DNA of 64,000 nt from Mycobacterium sp. PO1 (GCF_017312405.1 NZ_BLTG01000007.1:81672-145671), one strand, 5' to 3'; positions 36,037 through 45,163 are shown, counted from the first letter of the stretch. A program made the numbers and translations. The notes: generated by a model from the sequence alone, not told the origin.

Positions 36037-36732
36037 ATGCGCCGACTGCCGACCCTGCTGTGCGCGGCGGCGGTCGCTCTGCTGGCTTTCGGGCCGACCG
36101 CCGCACCGGCCGCAGCGCAGTTCACGCCGTGGTTCGCCCAACAGGTGGGCGCGGCCACGCAGGTGCTGTCGGTGACCGCCGGCGGCGGCTCGGACGCCAA
36201 GCTGGACGTCTGGCAGCGCACAGCGGCGGGGTGGCAACCCGTCGACGGCGGCGTCGGTGTCCCGGCGAAGATCGGCGCAAAGGGCATGTCCCCGAACCAC
36301 TTCGAGGGCTCGATGATGACGCCGCAGGGGGTGTACTCCTTGGACTTCGCGTTCGGCACCCAGCCCGACCCCGGCAGCGGACTGCCGTACGTCGAGGTCG
36401 GCCCCCGCCACTGGTGGGACGGCGATTCCAACAGCCCGACCTACAACACCATGCAGGTGTGCGAGCCGGAAGCGTGTGCCTTCGCGACCTCGGGGACCGG
36501 TACCGAGAACCTCGACATCCCGCAGTATGCGCACGCCGTCGTGATGGGCGTCAACAAGCAACGCGTGCCCGGCAAGGGCAGCGCCTTCTTCGTGCACAGC
36601 ACCGATGGCGGAGCCACCGCCGGGTGCGTCGCGATCGACGACGCCACCCTCGTCAAGATCATGCGCTGGCTGCGGCCCGGCGCGATGATCGCGCTCAGTC
36701 CTGCGGCAGGTTCAGCGCGCGTCCCGGTTTGA
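36037..36732 (+). CDS. Exported L,D-transpeptidase-like protein (Rv0309-like)
   Basis: This 231-residue exported protein has a signal peptide (MRRLPTLLCAAAVALLAFGP, ending AAPAAAQ). The mature part is a YkuD-like catalytic fold: AFFVHSTDGG supplies the His, and TAGCVAIDD the Cys of the S/T-x-GC motif. It lacks the Ig domain of the classical mycobacterial Ldt enzymes, so it may act on peptidoglycan peptides differently or act as an amidase-like relative. The 3' end overlaps the convergent SnoaL-like gene by 38 bp. Place and length match Rv0309 (218 residues). Confidence 0.85.
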   Translation: MRRLPTLLCAAAVALLAFGPTAAPAAAQFTPWFAQQVGAATQVLSVTAGGGSDAKLDVWQRTAAGWQPVDGGVGVPAKIGAKGMSPNHFEGSMMTPQGVYSLDFAFGTQPDPGSGLPYVEVGPRHWWDGDSNSPTYNTMQVCEPEACAFATSGTGTENLDIPQYAHAVVMGVNKQRVPGKGSAFFVHSTDGGATAGCVAIDDATLVKIMRWLRPGAMIALSPAAGSARVPV

Positions 36733-37165
36733 CCTTGAAGTTCAACGCTTCCAACGACATCGACGCGTCGTAGGTGCGGTCGTAGCCTGTCTCGCAGATC
36801 TTCCAGCCGTCGGCGGTGCGGCGGTAGCGGTCGTGGTAGAAGCCCGCCCCGATGAGCATGAAGTTGAACGCCGGCGCGATCACCCGGTCCTGCAGGTACC
36901 AGGTCGCGGTGGCTTCGTCGCCGTCCAGACTGATCTCGGGGTGGTTCACGCGATGCTCGGTGAGCACCTCCGCGCCGCCCAGCGAGTTGCGCATGAAGCC
37001 CACCAGTTCGTCGCGCGTGGTGAAGTGGTGCTCCTCGCCGATGGACTCGCCGTAGCGACCGATGACGTCCTCGGTCAGGGTGTCGGCGAACTCGTCCCAG
37101 TTCTTGGTGTCGAGCGCTCGGAGGTAGCGATACTTGACCTGCTTGATCTCGTCGATGTCGGGCAT
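36695..37165 (-). CDS. SnoaL/NTF2-like protein (Rv0310c-like)
   Basis: This 156-residue protein of the NTF2 superfamily starts IDEIKQVKYRYLRALDTKNW, the usual first helix, then DEFADTLTEDVIGRYG (Asp of the pocket) and ATWYLQDRVIAPAFNFMLIG. The cone-shaped fold binds or isomerises small hydrophobic compounds such as steroids or polyketides. Similar proteins are common in mycobacteria; no specific role is visible. It overlaps the convergent transpeptidase-like gene. Confidence 0.85.
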   Translation of the reverse strand: MPDIDEIKQVKYRYLRALDTKNWDEFADTLTEDVIGRYGESIGEEHHFTTRDELVGFMRNSLGGAEVLTEHRVNHPEISLDGDEATATWYLQDRVIAPAFNFMLIGAGFYHDRYRRTADGWKICETGYDRTYDASMSLEALNFKVKPGRALNLPQD

Positions 37166-37311
37166 GGCCGCAATTGCAGCACACCGGCGGGCGCGAACCT
37201 AGGCTCACCTCCGAACTCGGCTGACGCAGCCGTCAGACAATCCGTGGCAGTCCCGGCCCCTGGGGTGTCAGCACCGGGTGAGCGCCGCGGCCCGCTATCG
37301 TGGCGGGGATC

Positions 37312-39096
37312 ATGAGCGATCCGTTGGGGATGTCCATCGGGACGACCAACGTCGTCGCGGTGGGCATCGGACATCAACCCGTGCTCAGGCGGGCCGCGCT
37401 GACGCGTTCCGGCACGGTCCTGACCGGTTTCGTCGAGCGCGTCGGCGATCCGGTCCCGCTGGTTGCCGCTGACGGCACCAGCTACCCGGCAGAGCAACTG
37501 CTCGTCGCGGTCCTCGACGAGGCGGCCGCCGCGGCGATGCCCACGCCGCCGTCGGGGGTGGCGATCGCCACCCCGTCGTACTGGAACCCCTCGGCGACGG
37601 CTGCGCTCGCGTCGGCCTTGGCGGGTAGCCGGTTGACGGCCGCGACAGGTGCCGTTCCGCGGCTGGTCCCCGACGCCGTCGCGGCGCTGACCGCGCTCAA
37701 CGCCAACCCCGGCTTCGACCGGTCGGGTGTGGTGGCAGTGCTGGACTTCGGCGGCGGCGGCACGAGCATCACGCTCGCCGACGGCGCGTCGGCGTTCGCG
37801 ATGATCGGCGGCACCGAACGCTACGCCGAGTTCGCCGGCGACCAGGTCGATCAGGCCCTGCTCGCATATGTCCTCGACCGTCTCGGCGGCGACCACGGCG
37901 CCGATCCCGCCCAGACCGCCGCGGTCGGCTCGCTGGCGCGGCTGCGGGAGGAGTGCCGCGCGGCCAAGGAGAGGTTGTCGTCCGACACCGCCACCACGCT
38001 GCCCGTCGACCTGCCCGACCTGCAGACCGAGATGCGGCTGACCCGCGCCGAACTCGAGGAGCTCATCGCCCGTCCGCTGGCAGGCGTGAGTGCTGCGCTG
38101 GAGAACACGCTGACCGCCAACGGCGTCGGCTGGAGCAACCTGTCCTCGGTGGTGCTCGTCGGCGGTGGTGCGAGCATTCCCCTGATCACCCAGCAGATCT
38201 CCGAACGCTCGCGGGTTCCGGTGGTCAAGACACCGCAACCGGCCCTCGACGCGGCGGTCGGCGCGGCGATGATCGCCGCCTACGGGCGTTCGGCGGAGAC
38301 CGCCACCTGGGTCGCCCCCGCCCCGCCGGTCGCTGCGCCGCCGGTCGACGAGGCTGCCTCGTCGACGATGCGCGCTCTCGCCTGGTCGCAGGCCGACGAC
38401 GGGGACGACGACGTCGTGCCCTACGCCGGTGAGGACCCCTACCAGGCGCCCAACCCGTACGGCTCGCTGCAGACCGGTTCGCCCGACGACACCGAACAGC
38501 CCGAACCCGCCGACGACGTCGCACCGTGGCAACGGGTGCCCCTGCCGGTGGCAGGCCTGCTGGCGGTGATCGCGCTCGTGGTCGTCGGTGGGTTGGCGAT
38601 CGCCCTGACCAGTTTCGACTCCCCGGACCGGCCTCAGCCGAAGCCGGGGACGAACCCGCTGAGCAGCGCGCTGACGCCGTCCGGGCAGGTCACGGTCACC
38701 GACGCGCCGCCGCCACCGGACGAGCCGGTGCCCGCGCAGCCGCCGCCGAGCCCGGCTTTCACGCCGACGACCCAGCCCACGCGCACGTCCACGACGACAC
38801 CCACCACCACCACGACGACCACGACCACGACCACGACGACCACCACCACGACCACGACGACGACCACCACGACCACCACGACGACGACTACGCCGCCGAC
38901 GACCACGACGCCGCCCACCACCACGACACCACCGACGACGGCGCCGACCACCACCCGCACCCCGGCCCCGACGACCGCACCGCCGACCACGGTCGACGAG
39001 CCCGACCCGCCGGAACCGGATCCGATCACCACGACGAATCTGGAGGTGCCGTTCGTTCCGGTGCCCATCCCGATCCCGGTGCCTGCGGGACCCTGA
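37312..39096 (+). CDS. Hsp70-like ATPase-fold membrane protein with Thr-rich tail (Rv0312-like)
   Basis: This protein of about 594 residues matches Rv0312 (about 620). Residues 1 to about 320 show the actin/Hsp70 ATPase fold: MSIGTTNVVAVGIG (phosphate 1), AVLDFGGGGTSITLADG (phosphate 2) and VVLVGGGASIPLITQQISER (adenosine motif). An acidic linker follows, then one transmembrane helix (VAGLLAVIALVVVGGLAIAL, about 412-431). The outer part has a near-pure threonine run encoded at about 38799-38890, then Pro/Thr repeats. No peptide-binding domain is present, so it is not a chaperone in the usual sense. An ATP-binding inside domain with a probably glycosylated mucin-like outside tail suggests signalling or envelope anchoring. 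The start ATG follows GGCGGGGATC. Confidence 0.87.
   Translation: MSDPLGMSIGTTNVVAVGIGHQPVLRRAALTRSGTVLTGFVERVGDPVPLVAADGTSYPAEQLLVAVLDEAAAAAMPTPPSGVAIATPSYWNPSATAALASALAGSRLTAATGAVPRLVPDAVAALTALNANPGFDRSGVVAVLDFGGGGTSITLADGASAFAMIGGTERYAEFAGDQVDQALLAYVLDRLGGDHGADPAQTAAVGSLARLREECRAAKERLSSDTATTLPVDLPDLQTEMRLTRAELEELIARPLAGVSAALENTLTANGVGWSNLSSVVLVGGGASIPLITQQISERSRVPVVKTPQPALDAAVGAAMIAAYGRSAETATWVAPAPPVAAPPVDEAASSTMRALAWSQADDGDDDVVPYAGEDPYQAPNPYGSLQTGSPDDTEQPEPADDVAPWQRVPLPVAGLLAVIALVVVGGLAIALTSFDSPDRPQPKPGTNPLSSALTPSGQVTVTDAPPPPDEPVPAQPPPSPAFTPTTQPTRTSTTTPTTTTTTTTTTTTTTTTTTTTTTTTTTTTTTPPTTTTPPTTTTPPTTAPTTTRTPAPTTAPPTTVDEPDPPEPDPITTTNLEVPFVPVPIPIPVPAGP
38799..38890 (+). repeat. ACC/ACG triplet repeat encoding polythreonine
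   Basis: More than 25 consecutive threonine codons, almost all ACC or ACG in irregular order, in the external tail of the Hsp70-like protein. A Thr-Pro stretch follows to 38990. Such triplet runs can change length by slippage without breaking the frame. Confidence 0.9.
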
Positions 39097-39182
39097 CGCC
39101 GACGAGCGATCCCCCGAGAAAGAACTAGGGAATTCCCCGATTCCCCCCGCAGGCCGACCCACTTAAAGTTTGAGCGTCGGTT

Positions 39183-39211
39183 CGATCGGCTGCGGAGGGG
39201 ACAGCCGATCG
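39183..39211. terminator. Bidirectional hairpin between convergent genes
   Basis: CGATCGGCTG and CAGCCGATCG are perfect 10-bp arms with a 9-nt loop, between the ends of the Hsp70-like gene (plus) and the FAD monooxygenase gene (minus). Two direct copies of GATTCAGCGGGGCG follow at about 39223-39260. Confidence 0.7.
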
Positions 39212-39248
39212 GGCCGATTCGGGGATTCAGCGGGGCGAGGACCGCGAT

Positions 39249-40484
39249 TCAGCGGGGCGCCGACCGCCGGGCGAACGCCGGTGCATGCTCGGGCAGTACG
39301 CCGACACCCACCACATACGCCGGCACCACCGCCAGCCACGGCATCCGCTCGAACAGGCGAATCAGCGCGGGGGGCGGACCCGAAATGTCTTCTTCCCGCA
39401 CCACCGGTCCGAACAGCCGCTTGTCGAACTGCCGTTGGAAAGCCTGGGTCAGCGCGGTGGGCACGACCCGGCGCCGGCGCACCGCCCCCAGTTCCCGATC
39501 GCTCGGCCGGCCCCGGCGCAGCGGCTCGGCCAGCAGCCGCGCCGCCGCCACCCCGTCCTGGACGGCCATGTTGATGCCCACCCCGCCTGCGGGTGACATC
39601 GCGTGGGCGGCGTCCCCGATACACAGCAGTCCGTCGGTGTGCCAGCGGCGCAGCCGGTTCAGCCGCACGTCCAGGTGCTTGACGTCGTCGAGCGAGCCGA
39701 TCGCCTCGACGCTGTCACCGGCCTCGGGTAACAGCTCGAGGACATCGGCGTGGAAGGCGGCCAGGCCGCGGGCCCGCAGGCGGGCGTCGGCACCCTTCGG
39801 GATCAGCAACGCGATCTGCAGGTAATCCGTGCGCGGGATGACGATCAGCGCCTTGCCCGAGGCGATGCGCGGAAACAACGTGAAGATCTCGTCATCGGCG
39901 GGGTGGGGCAGCCGGAACCACCACACGTCGAAGCTCACCGGCCACTCCGTGACCTGCAGTCCGGCGTCCTGGCGGACGACGGACGTGCGCCCGTCGCAGC
40001 CCACCGTCAGGTCCGCGCGCAGTTCGCCCGGCCCGTCGTCGCTCTGATACCTGACCCCGACGACGCGGCCGCCCTCCCGCAGCAGTTCGGTGACCTCGGT
40101 GTCCATCCGCAGCGTGAACGTGGGCTCGGCCTGGGCGGCCTCGGCGAGCAGATTCAGCAGGTCCCACTGCGGGACCATGGCGATGTACGGGTGAGGTTGG
40201 CGCAACCGCTCGAAGCTGACCATGGTCACCGGATTTCCGGGGCGGGCATCGAACGTGACGTTGCGGACGCGGCTCTGCGGCAGCTCGGTGAACTTCGGCC
40301 ACAGGCCGAGCTCGTCGAGCAGCCGCAACGTGGTGGGGTGCACGGTGTCACCGCGAAAGTCGCGCAGGAAGTCACCGTGTTTCTCCAGCACGGTGACGTC
40401 GACCCCGGCCCGGGCGAGCAGCAGGCCGAACACCATGCCGGCTGGGCCTCCACCGACGACGGCGCAGGTGGTCTTCGCAGTCAC
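39249..40484 (-). CDS. FAD-dependent monooxygenase (PHBH fold)
   Basis: This 411-residue group A flavoprotein monooxygenase hydroxylates aromatic or polyketide-like compounds. Motifs are VVGGGPAGMVFGLLLARAG (FAD Rossmann, residues about 9-27), GCDGRTSVVRQDAG (the DG motif, FAD and NAD(P)H) and LCIGDAAHAMSPAGGVGINM (the GD motif). The C-terminal part is helical and ends near LPEHAPAFARRSAPR. It is a single gene flanked by a terminator and by an unknown gene on the same strand, 10 bp upstream. The substrate cannot be told. Confidence 0.9.
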   Translation of the reverse strand: MTAKTTCAVVGGGPAGMVFGLLLARAGVDVTVLEKHGDFLRDFRGDTVHPTTLRLLDELGLWPKFTELPQSRVRNVTFDARPGNPVTMVSFERLRQPHPYIAMVPQWDLLNLLAEAAQAEPTFTLRMDTEVTELLREGGRVVGVRYQSDDGPGELRADLTVGCDGRTSVVRQDAGLQVTEWPVSFDVWWFRLPHPADDEIFTLFPRIASGKALIVIPRTDYLQIALLIPKGADARLRARGLAAFHADVLELLPEAGDSVEAIGSLDDVKHLDVRLNRLRRWHTDGLLCIGDAAHAMSPAGGVGINMAVQDGVAAARLLAEPLRRGRPSDRELGAVRRRRVVPTALTQAFQRQFDKRLFGPVVREEDISGPPPALIRLFERMPWLAVVPAYVVGVGVLPEHAPAFARRSAPR

Positions 40485-40493
40485 CCAATCACG

Positions 40494-41240
40494 CTAGCCG
40501 CCCGCCGGCGCCTCGGGAAACCTTTCGGTGATCCATCGTCTGCCCTGCTTGGCCGCGCGGGCCAAGGCGCCGCACTCGCCGAAGTACGAGGCCACCGCCC
40601 CGACACCGGGAAGCATCCCCAGGTACCGGAAGGGGGCGCGCGGCTGGGGACGTTTGGCGAGTTCATCGCCCACCGCCTCGAACACGCCGGGCAGCCGCCA
40701 CACCGCCGTGCGCAGGCTCGACGGGGTCGACCGGGCGGGCTCATCGGCCTCGTCGGTGTCGCGGCTGCACAACACCTCGGCCAGCATCCGGGCCTGTTCG
40801 CGCGGCTCGGTCACCCCCAATTCCCTTGCCAACGCGCACAATACGAGCGCCTGGTTGACGAATCCGAGCAGATCCTGCACCGGCAACAGCCGGCCCACGA
40901 TGCCGAGAACTCCGGGATAGGCCACCGCGACGGTGTTCAGCGCGCCGATCCGCCACACCCACCACCGGATGCGGGCGTCGGTGCCCATGCCGTCCCACGC
41001 GACCGTGCCGGGCAGATCGGCGGCATTGAGCGCGCGGGCGATCCCGTCGGCGACCAGATCGATCGGCCCGCCATCCGGCCCACTCTCCGGCGATGAGGAA
41101 GGCACCCGCCGCTTGAGTTTCAGCGGGTCGGTCGCGCCCACCACGTCCAGTACCGGATTGAGCATCCGTACGGTGCGGTACAACGCGTCCTCGACGTCGT
41201 CGTCGGTGATCGTCACGTCGGTCGTCGGCCACATCGGCAT
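40494..41240 (-). CDS. Conserved protein of unknown function
   Basis: This protein of about 248 residues is read from an ATG at 41240 (or 41234). Middle segments are hydrophobic and glycine-poor (VAYPGVLGIVGRLLPVQDLL, then GFVNQALVLCALARELGVTE), suggesting amphipathic or membrane-associated helices. The C-terminal stretch has LPGVGAVASYFGECGALARA. The open frame extends far upstream, but that part is antisense to the phosphatase gene. I do not recognise the family. It lies 10 bp upstream of the monooxygenase on the same strand, so the two may be co-transcribed. Confidence 0.65.
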   Translation of the reverse strand: MPMWPTTDVTITDDDVEDALYRTVRMLNPVLDVVGATDPLKLKRRVPSSSPESGPDGGPIDLVADGIARALNAADLPGTVAWDGMGTDARIRWWVWRIGALNTVAVAYPGVLGIVGRLLPVQDLLGFVNQALVLCALARELGVTEPREQARMLAEVLCSRDTDEADEPARSTPSSLRTAVWRLPGVFEAVGDELAKRPQPRAPFRYLGMLPGVGAVASYFGECGALARAAKQGRRWITERFPEAPAGG

Positions 41241-41345
41241 GGCTGGAACATGTCCTGTTCGCGCCGACCTCAAACGCGACGCCACGTTTGTCTGCCGCCC
41301 GCCGACCACCGGTGCGATAGTTGTCCGGTGGGGGTGGATCGGGTG

Positions 41346-43355
41346 ATGGGGGGGTCGCGTCTCGCACGGTCGGCGTCCCAGGGTCCTGTGTTCGTCGTGC
41401 TGTGTCTTCTCGCGGTCGCGGTGATCAGCTGGTTTTCCCTGGTGACGCAGCCGGCGGCGCTGGCCACCACGGCATGGTGGCCGGCTGCGGGTGTCGCGCT
41501 CGGCCTCGGTCTCCGCCTGCCCCGTCGGTGGGTGTGGCTGCTGGCCACAGCGGTCGCCGCCATCACGATTCCCCTCGCGCTGTGGGCCGGCCGACCCGCG
41601 CTCCTGGCGACAGGACTCTCGGTTGCCGCTGGTCTCGAGTTGGTCGTGGGAACGCTGATCATGCGGGGCCGGCGCGATGAGCTTCCCGCCCTGTCCACCC
41701 CACGCGACATCGGACGGTTGGTGGTGGCGGTCTTCGCCTCCGCCGCCACCTTCGACGTGCTCTCGGTGCTGGTGTCGCTCGCCGTCGGGGACACCGCCGG
41801 CGCCTGGACGCGCTTCGTCACCGGTGCTCCCCGGCATGCCGCCGGCATGATCCTGCTGGCACCGCTGTTCATGAGCCATCCCCGCCGACCGCGCGTAGCC
41901 CAACCGGTGGAGATAGCCGCGCAGATCGTGGTGACATTGGCGGTCGCCGTCTTCGTCTTCGTGCTCAACGACCTTCTGCCGCTGGCGTTCCTGCCGTTCC
42001 TTCCGCTGGTCTGGGCCGCGATGCGGTTGACCACCCGGATGATGCTCGTCGAGATGCTGGCGGTGGCGCTCGTGGCGTCCGTGGGCAGTGCCGGTGGACG
42101 TGGGCCCTTCTCGTTCGACCGCCTCACCCCCGAGACCGGCAGCATCGTCCTGCAGATCTTCGAGGTGTCCATCGTCATCGTGTTTCTCGCGCTGTCCCTG
42201 GCGGTGGGCCAGGAACGGGAGACGGCGCGGCGTCTCAACATCAGCGAGGAACTGTTCCGCCGGAACTTCGAGGCCTCGGTCGCTGGGAGCCTGATCGTCG
42301 CCCGCGACGGCGACGGTTGGTCGGTTCGGCGCAGCAACCTGTCTGCCGAGGAGATCCTGCCCGGCCTGAGCGCAGGCCGCACGCGGCTCGATGATCTGTT
42401 GGGCGCACAAGCGAGCGAGGCGCTTTCGCGTCACGCCGACAGTGTTTCCGACGGGTACCGGGAAGTCCGGGTGACCACCGACGCGGGCCGCATCCTGCAT
42501 TTCAGCATCGTCGCGATCTCCGCGGAGCGGGCCGATTCTCTTCTCGCGCTGCAATTTCGCGACATCACCGAGATCAGCCGCGCGCGCCGGCTGGAACGGG
42601 AAGAAATAGCCCGTGCCGCCGAGGTGCAACGCGCGTTGCTGCCGTGGAGCCTGCCGACTGTGGCCGGATGGCAGGCGGCGGCGAAATCGGTTCCAGCCAA
42701 ACAGGTTGGCGGCGACTTCTACGATCTGCGTCTGCACGACGGGCAGGTGGTGCTGAGCCTGGGCGATGTGATGGGTAAGGGCATGGGGGCGGGCATGCTC
42801 GCTGCGGCGTCGCGCGCGGCGCTGCGGACCAACCCCCTGGACCTGCCGCCCGCCGCAGCGGTGCGCAATGCTGCGGCCGCCCTCGACGGCGACCTGCATC
42901 GCACCGGCGCCTTCGTCACCGTCGCCTACGTCCACGTCGACCTGGCATCCGGTGAGTACCGATTCGCCGACGCCGGCCATGGACTGCACTTCGTGGTGCG
43001 TGACTGTGGAGACACCGTCGAGCACGTCACCTCCGGGGACCTGCCGATCGGTCTCGGCAGCGACTGGCACGAACGCCGCGGGAAACTCGATCCCGGCGAC
43101 GCCGTGCTGCTGGTCAGCGACGGTGTCATGGACGTGTGGGGAGGCACGGTCGAGGACCTCCACCACGCGGTCACCGACATCGCACGCCGACACTGCGGCG
43201 ACGCCCGCGCGCTGATCGACGCCTTGTGTGCCGGTGCAGCCAAGGTCAGTGACGTCGACGACGTCACCGCGCTGATCTTCGGTCGTGAGCCGATACCCGC
43301 GGGGTCGAGCGGGCCGGACCATGTGGTGGCCGGCGAGCCGTCCGCATCGAGCTGA
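41346..43355 (+). CDS. MASE1-type membrane sensor with SpoIIE phosphatase domain
   Basis: This 669-residue signalling protein has an N-terminal MASE1-like membrane sensor with about eight helices (first: VFVVLCLLAVAVISWFSLVT; conserved WWPAAGVALGLGLRLP). A PAS-like domain lies at about residues 295-410. The C-terminal PP2C-type SpoIIE phosphatase has EVQRALLPWSLPTVAGW, VGGDFYDLRLHDGQVVLSLG (metal Asp, about residue 455) and VSDGVMDVWGG. Such phosphatases dephosphorylate STAS anti-sigma antagonists and so free sigma factors; the STAS protein at 6.1 kb is one possible client, by inference. The start ATG at 41346 is my choice; GTG codons just before it are possible. Confidence 0.85.
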   Translation: MGGSRLARSASQGPVFVVLCLLAVAVISWFSLVTQPAALATTAWWPAAGVALGLGLRLPRRWVWLLATAVAAITIPLALWAGRPALLATGLSVAAGLELVVGTLIMRGRRDELPALSTPRDIGRLVVAVFASAATFDVLSVLVSLAVGDTAGAWTRFVTGAPRHAAGMILLAPLFMSHPRRPRVAQPVEIAAQIVVTLAVAVFVFVLNDLLPLAFLPFLPLVWAAMRLTTRMMLVEMLAVALVASVGSAGGRGPFSFDRLTPETGSIVLQIFEVSIVIVFLALSLAVGQERETARRLNISEELFRRNFEASVAGSLIVARDGDGWSVRRSNLSAEEILPGLSAGRTRLDDLLGAQASEALSRHADSVSDGYREVRVTTDAGRILHFSIVAISAERADSLLALQFRDITEISRARRLEREEIARAAEVQRALLPWSLPTVAGWQAAAKSVPAKQVGGDFYDLRLHDGQVVLSLGDVMGKGMGAGMLAAASRAALRTNPLDLPPAAAVRNAAAALDGDLHRTGAFVTVAYVHVDLASGEYRFADAGHGLHFVVRDCGDTVEHVTSGDLPIGLGSDWHERRGKLDPGDAVLLVSDGVMDVWGGTVEDLHHAVTDIARRHCGDARALIDALCAGAAKVSDVDDVTALIFGREPIPAGSSGPDHVVAGEPSASS

Positions 43356-43373
43356 CGGCCCGCCGCGGACCGC

Positions 43374-44282
43374 TCAGCCCTGGCGGGCCACGATCACCGG
43401 GATGCGGGCGCTGTGCACCACCTTGCTGCTGACCGAGCCGAGCAGCATGCCGGCGAAGCCGCCTCGACCGTGGCTGCCGACGACGATCAACTGCGCTTTC
43501 TCGGCCTGTTCGAGAAGCTGATGTGCCGGCTTGTCGCAGGTCACCACTGGACGCACCTCGACGTCGGGATAGCGTTCGTGCCATCCCGCGAGTCGTTCAC
43601 CCAGCACCTCTTCGCCCAGGCCCTGCATGATCTCGTAGGTCACGCCCGGATACTCGATGGCGGTGGCGTCGCTCCACGCGTGAACCGCCACCAGCGGAAC
43701 GCCATGGCGCGCGGCCGCGTCGAAGGCGATCGCGGTGGCGGCCTCCGAAGCCGGCGATCCGTCGATACCCACCACCACCGGCGCGCCGGCCAGTTGGTCG
43801 GCGGGAGTGTCGTCATGGATCACCGCGACCGGGCACCGCGAATGGTGCACCATCGCCGAGCTCACCGATCCCATGACGGCGCGGCTCACGGCGCCCTGTC
43901 CGCGGCAGCCGACCACGATCAACTCGGCGTCCTTGGACAGGTCGATCAATGTGCCCATGATCGTCTCGGAGTGCAGCTCACTGGTGATCGTCACCCCGCC
44001 GAGCGATTGTGCGAGTCCCTCGGCCCGCGTCGTTGCCTCGTCCAGCACGGCGCGACCGTGGTCTTCCAGGGATTCCCCGTAGGCGGGCCCCGGTGGCATC
44101 TCCGGCCAGGCGACGACCATGGGGGGCCGTACGACGTGCACCACCGTCAGCGTTGTCTTGCGGGATGCGGCCTCCCGCACCGCCCACTCGAGTGCCGTGT
44201 CGGAGGGCGCGGAACCGTCGACCGCCACGACGATCCCGCGAGCGTTCGGTTGTGCATTGCGGTGTTCACTGTGGGCAGTCAT
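43374..44282 (-). CDS. Tandem universal stress protein (USP)
   Basis: This 302-residue protein has two USP domains in tandem, like the DosR-regulon USPs of M. tuberculosis (Rv2623, Rv1996, Rv2005c). Each has the ATP motif G-x2-G-x9-GS: GCRGQGAVSRAVMGSVSS in domain 1 and GSHGRGGFAGMLLGSVSS in domain 2, with V-V-A/G-I-D-G-S starts (VVAVDGSAPSD; VVGIDGSPASE). The ATG at 44282 follows GAAGGGAGACGGACG. A 16/19 DosR box lies about 70 bp upstream, so induction under hypoxia or NO is likely. ATP-binding USPs control growth arrest in mycobacteria. Confidence 0.93.
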   Translation of the reverse strand: MTAHSEHRNAQPNARGIVVAVDGSAPSDTALEWAVREAASRKTTLTVVHVVRPPMVVAWPEMPPGPAYGESLEDHGRAVLDEATTRAEGLAQSLGGVTITSELHSETIMGTLIDLSKDAELIVVGCRGQGAVSRAVMGSVSSAMVHHSRCPVAVIHDDTPADQLAGAPVVVGIDGSPASEAATAIAFDAAARHGVPLVAVHAWSDATAIEYPGVTYEIMQGLGEEVLGERLAGWHERYPDVEVRPVVTCDKPAHQLLEQAEKAQLIVVGSHGRGGFAGMLLGSVSSKVVHSARIPVIVARQG

Positions 44283-44352
44283 CGTCCGTCTCCCTTCTGC
44301 CCGGGTTCCGGTGGGTACACCTCCACGCTAGGACGTGACGCAACCCCATCGC

Positions 44353-44371
44353 ACGGGTCGAAAGTCCCCGA
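44353..44371 (-). promoter_or_regulatory. DosR box upstream of the universal stress protein gene
   Basis: Read on the minus strand, TCGGGGACTTTCGACCCGT agrees with the DosR consensus TTSGGGACTWWWGNCCSWW at 16 of 19 positions, including the whole GGGAC core and the CC of the second half-site. It is centred about 80 bp before the USP start, in the 95-bp gap after the SDR gene. Confidence 0.75.
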
Positions 44372-44377
44372 TCGGGC

Positions 44378-45163
44378 TCAGAACTTCAGATAGCCGCCGT
44401 CGATGCGCAGCACGTCACCTGTCTGGTAGCGGCTCGCCGGGCTGGCGAGATAGGCCGCGACGCCGGCGACGTCCTCCGGTCCTCCCCAGCGCCGGGCCGG
44501 TACGCGAGGCAGCACCCGGGAACTGAACCGCTCGTCGGCCAGACCCGCGGAGGTCATGTCGGTGTCGAACCACCCCGGTTGAATGGTGTTCGCACGGATA
44601 CCGTGTCGAGCGAGTTCGACGGCCATACTGTCGATCAGCGCGGTCACCCCGGCTTTCGACGCGGCGTAGGCGGGCTGACGGGGCATGCCCTGCAACGCAC
44701 CCAGGCTGGACACCCCCACCAGGCTGCCGCCCCGTCCGGCGGCAACCATCTGCCTGGCCGCTTCCCGCAGGGTGAGGAACACGCCGTCGAGATCGACGGC
44801 GGTGGTCGCCCGGAACTCGGCCAGCGAGGTGTCCAACACCGGGGTGAAAGTGCCGCGCACCCCGGCGTTGGCGAAACATGAGTCGAGACTGCCGAATTCA
44901 GCACGCACGCGGGCCATCGTGTCGGTCACGGCCTGCTCGTCGGTCACGTCACAGGTCAGAGCCAACACCGGACTGCCCTGGGTGCGCAGTTGCGCCGCGG
45001 CGTCCTCGAGACGATGCGGGTTGCGTCCGATGACGACCACCGATGCCCCCGCGCGGGACAGCCCGGTCGCCATACCGAGACCGATCCCGGAGCCGCCTCC
45101 GGTGATGACGGCGACATGGCCGGTCAGGTCGAACGGATCGGTGCGCGCGGCATCGTCGGTCAC
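44378..45163 (-). CDS. Short-chain dehydrogenase/reductase (SDR)
   Basis: This 261-residue NAD(P)-dependent oxidoreductase has the classical SDR motifs: AVITGGGSGIGLGMATGL (cofactor loop TGxxxGIG), FANAGVRGTF (NAG), SLVGVSSLGALQG (catalytic Ser) and YAASKAG (Tyr-x3-Lys). The C-terminal YQTGDVLRIDGGYLKF is typical of the 3-oxoacyl-ACP reductase/glucose dehydrogenase-like group. It is upstream of the USP gene on the same strand and separated by the DosR box. The substrate is not known. Confidence 0.9.
   Translation of the reverse strand: MTDDAARTDPFDLTGHVAVITGGGSGIGLGMATGLSRAGASVVVIGRNPHRLEDAAAQLRTQGSPVLALTCDVTDEQAVTDTMARVRAEFGSLDSCFANAGVRGTFTPVLDTSLAEFRATTAVDLDGVFLTLREAARQMVAAGRGGSLVGVSSLGALQGMPRQPAYAASKAGVTALIDSMAVELARHGIRANTIQPGWFDTDMTSAGLADERFSSRVLPRVPARRWGGPEDVAGVAAYLASPASRYQTGDVLRIDGGYLKF

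Noticed and set aside
38634..39068. Long Val/Gly-rich open frame on the minus strand
   Set aside because: It is the antisense of the ACC/ACG threonine run of the Hsp70-like gene; no start site or real domain.
40494..43322. 942-residue minus-strand open frame
   Set aside because: Only the part up to 41240 has protein-like content; the rest is antisense to the SpoIIE phosphatase gene.
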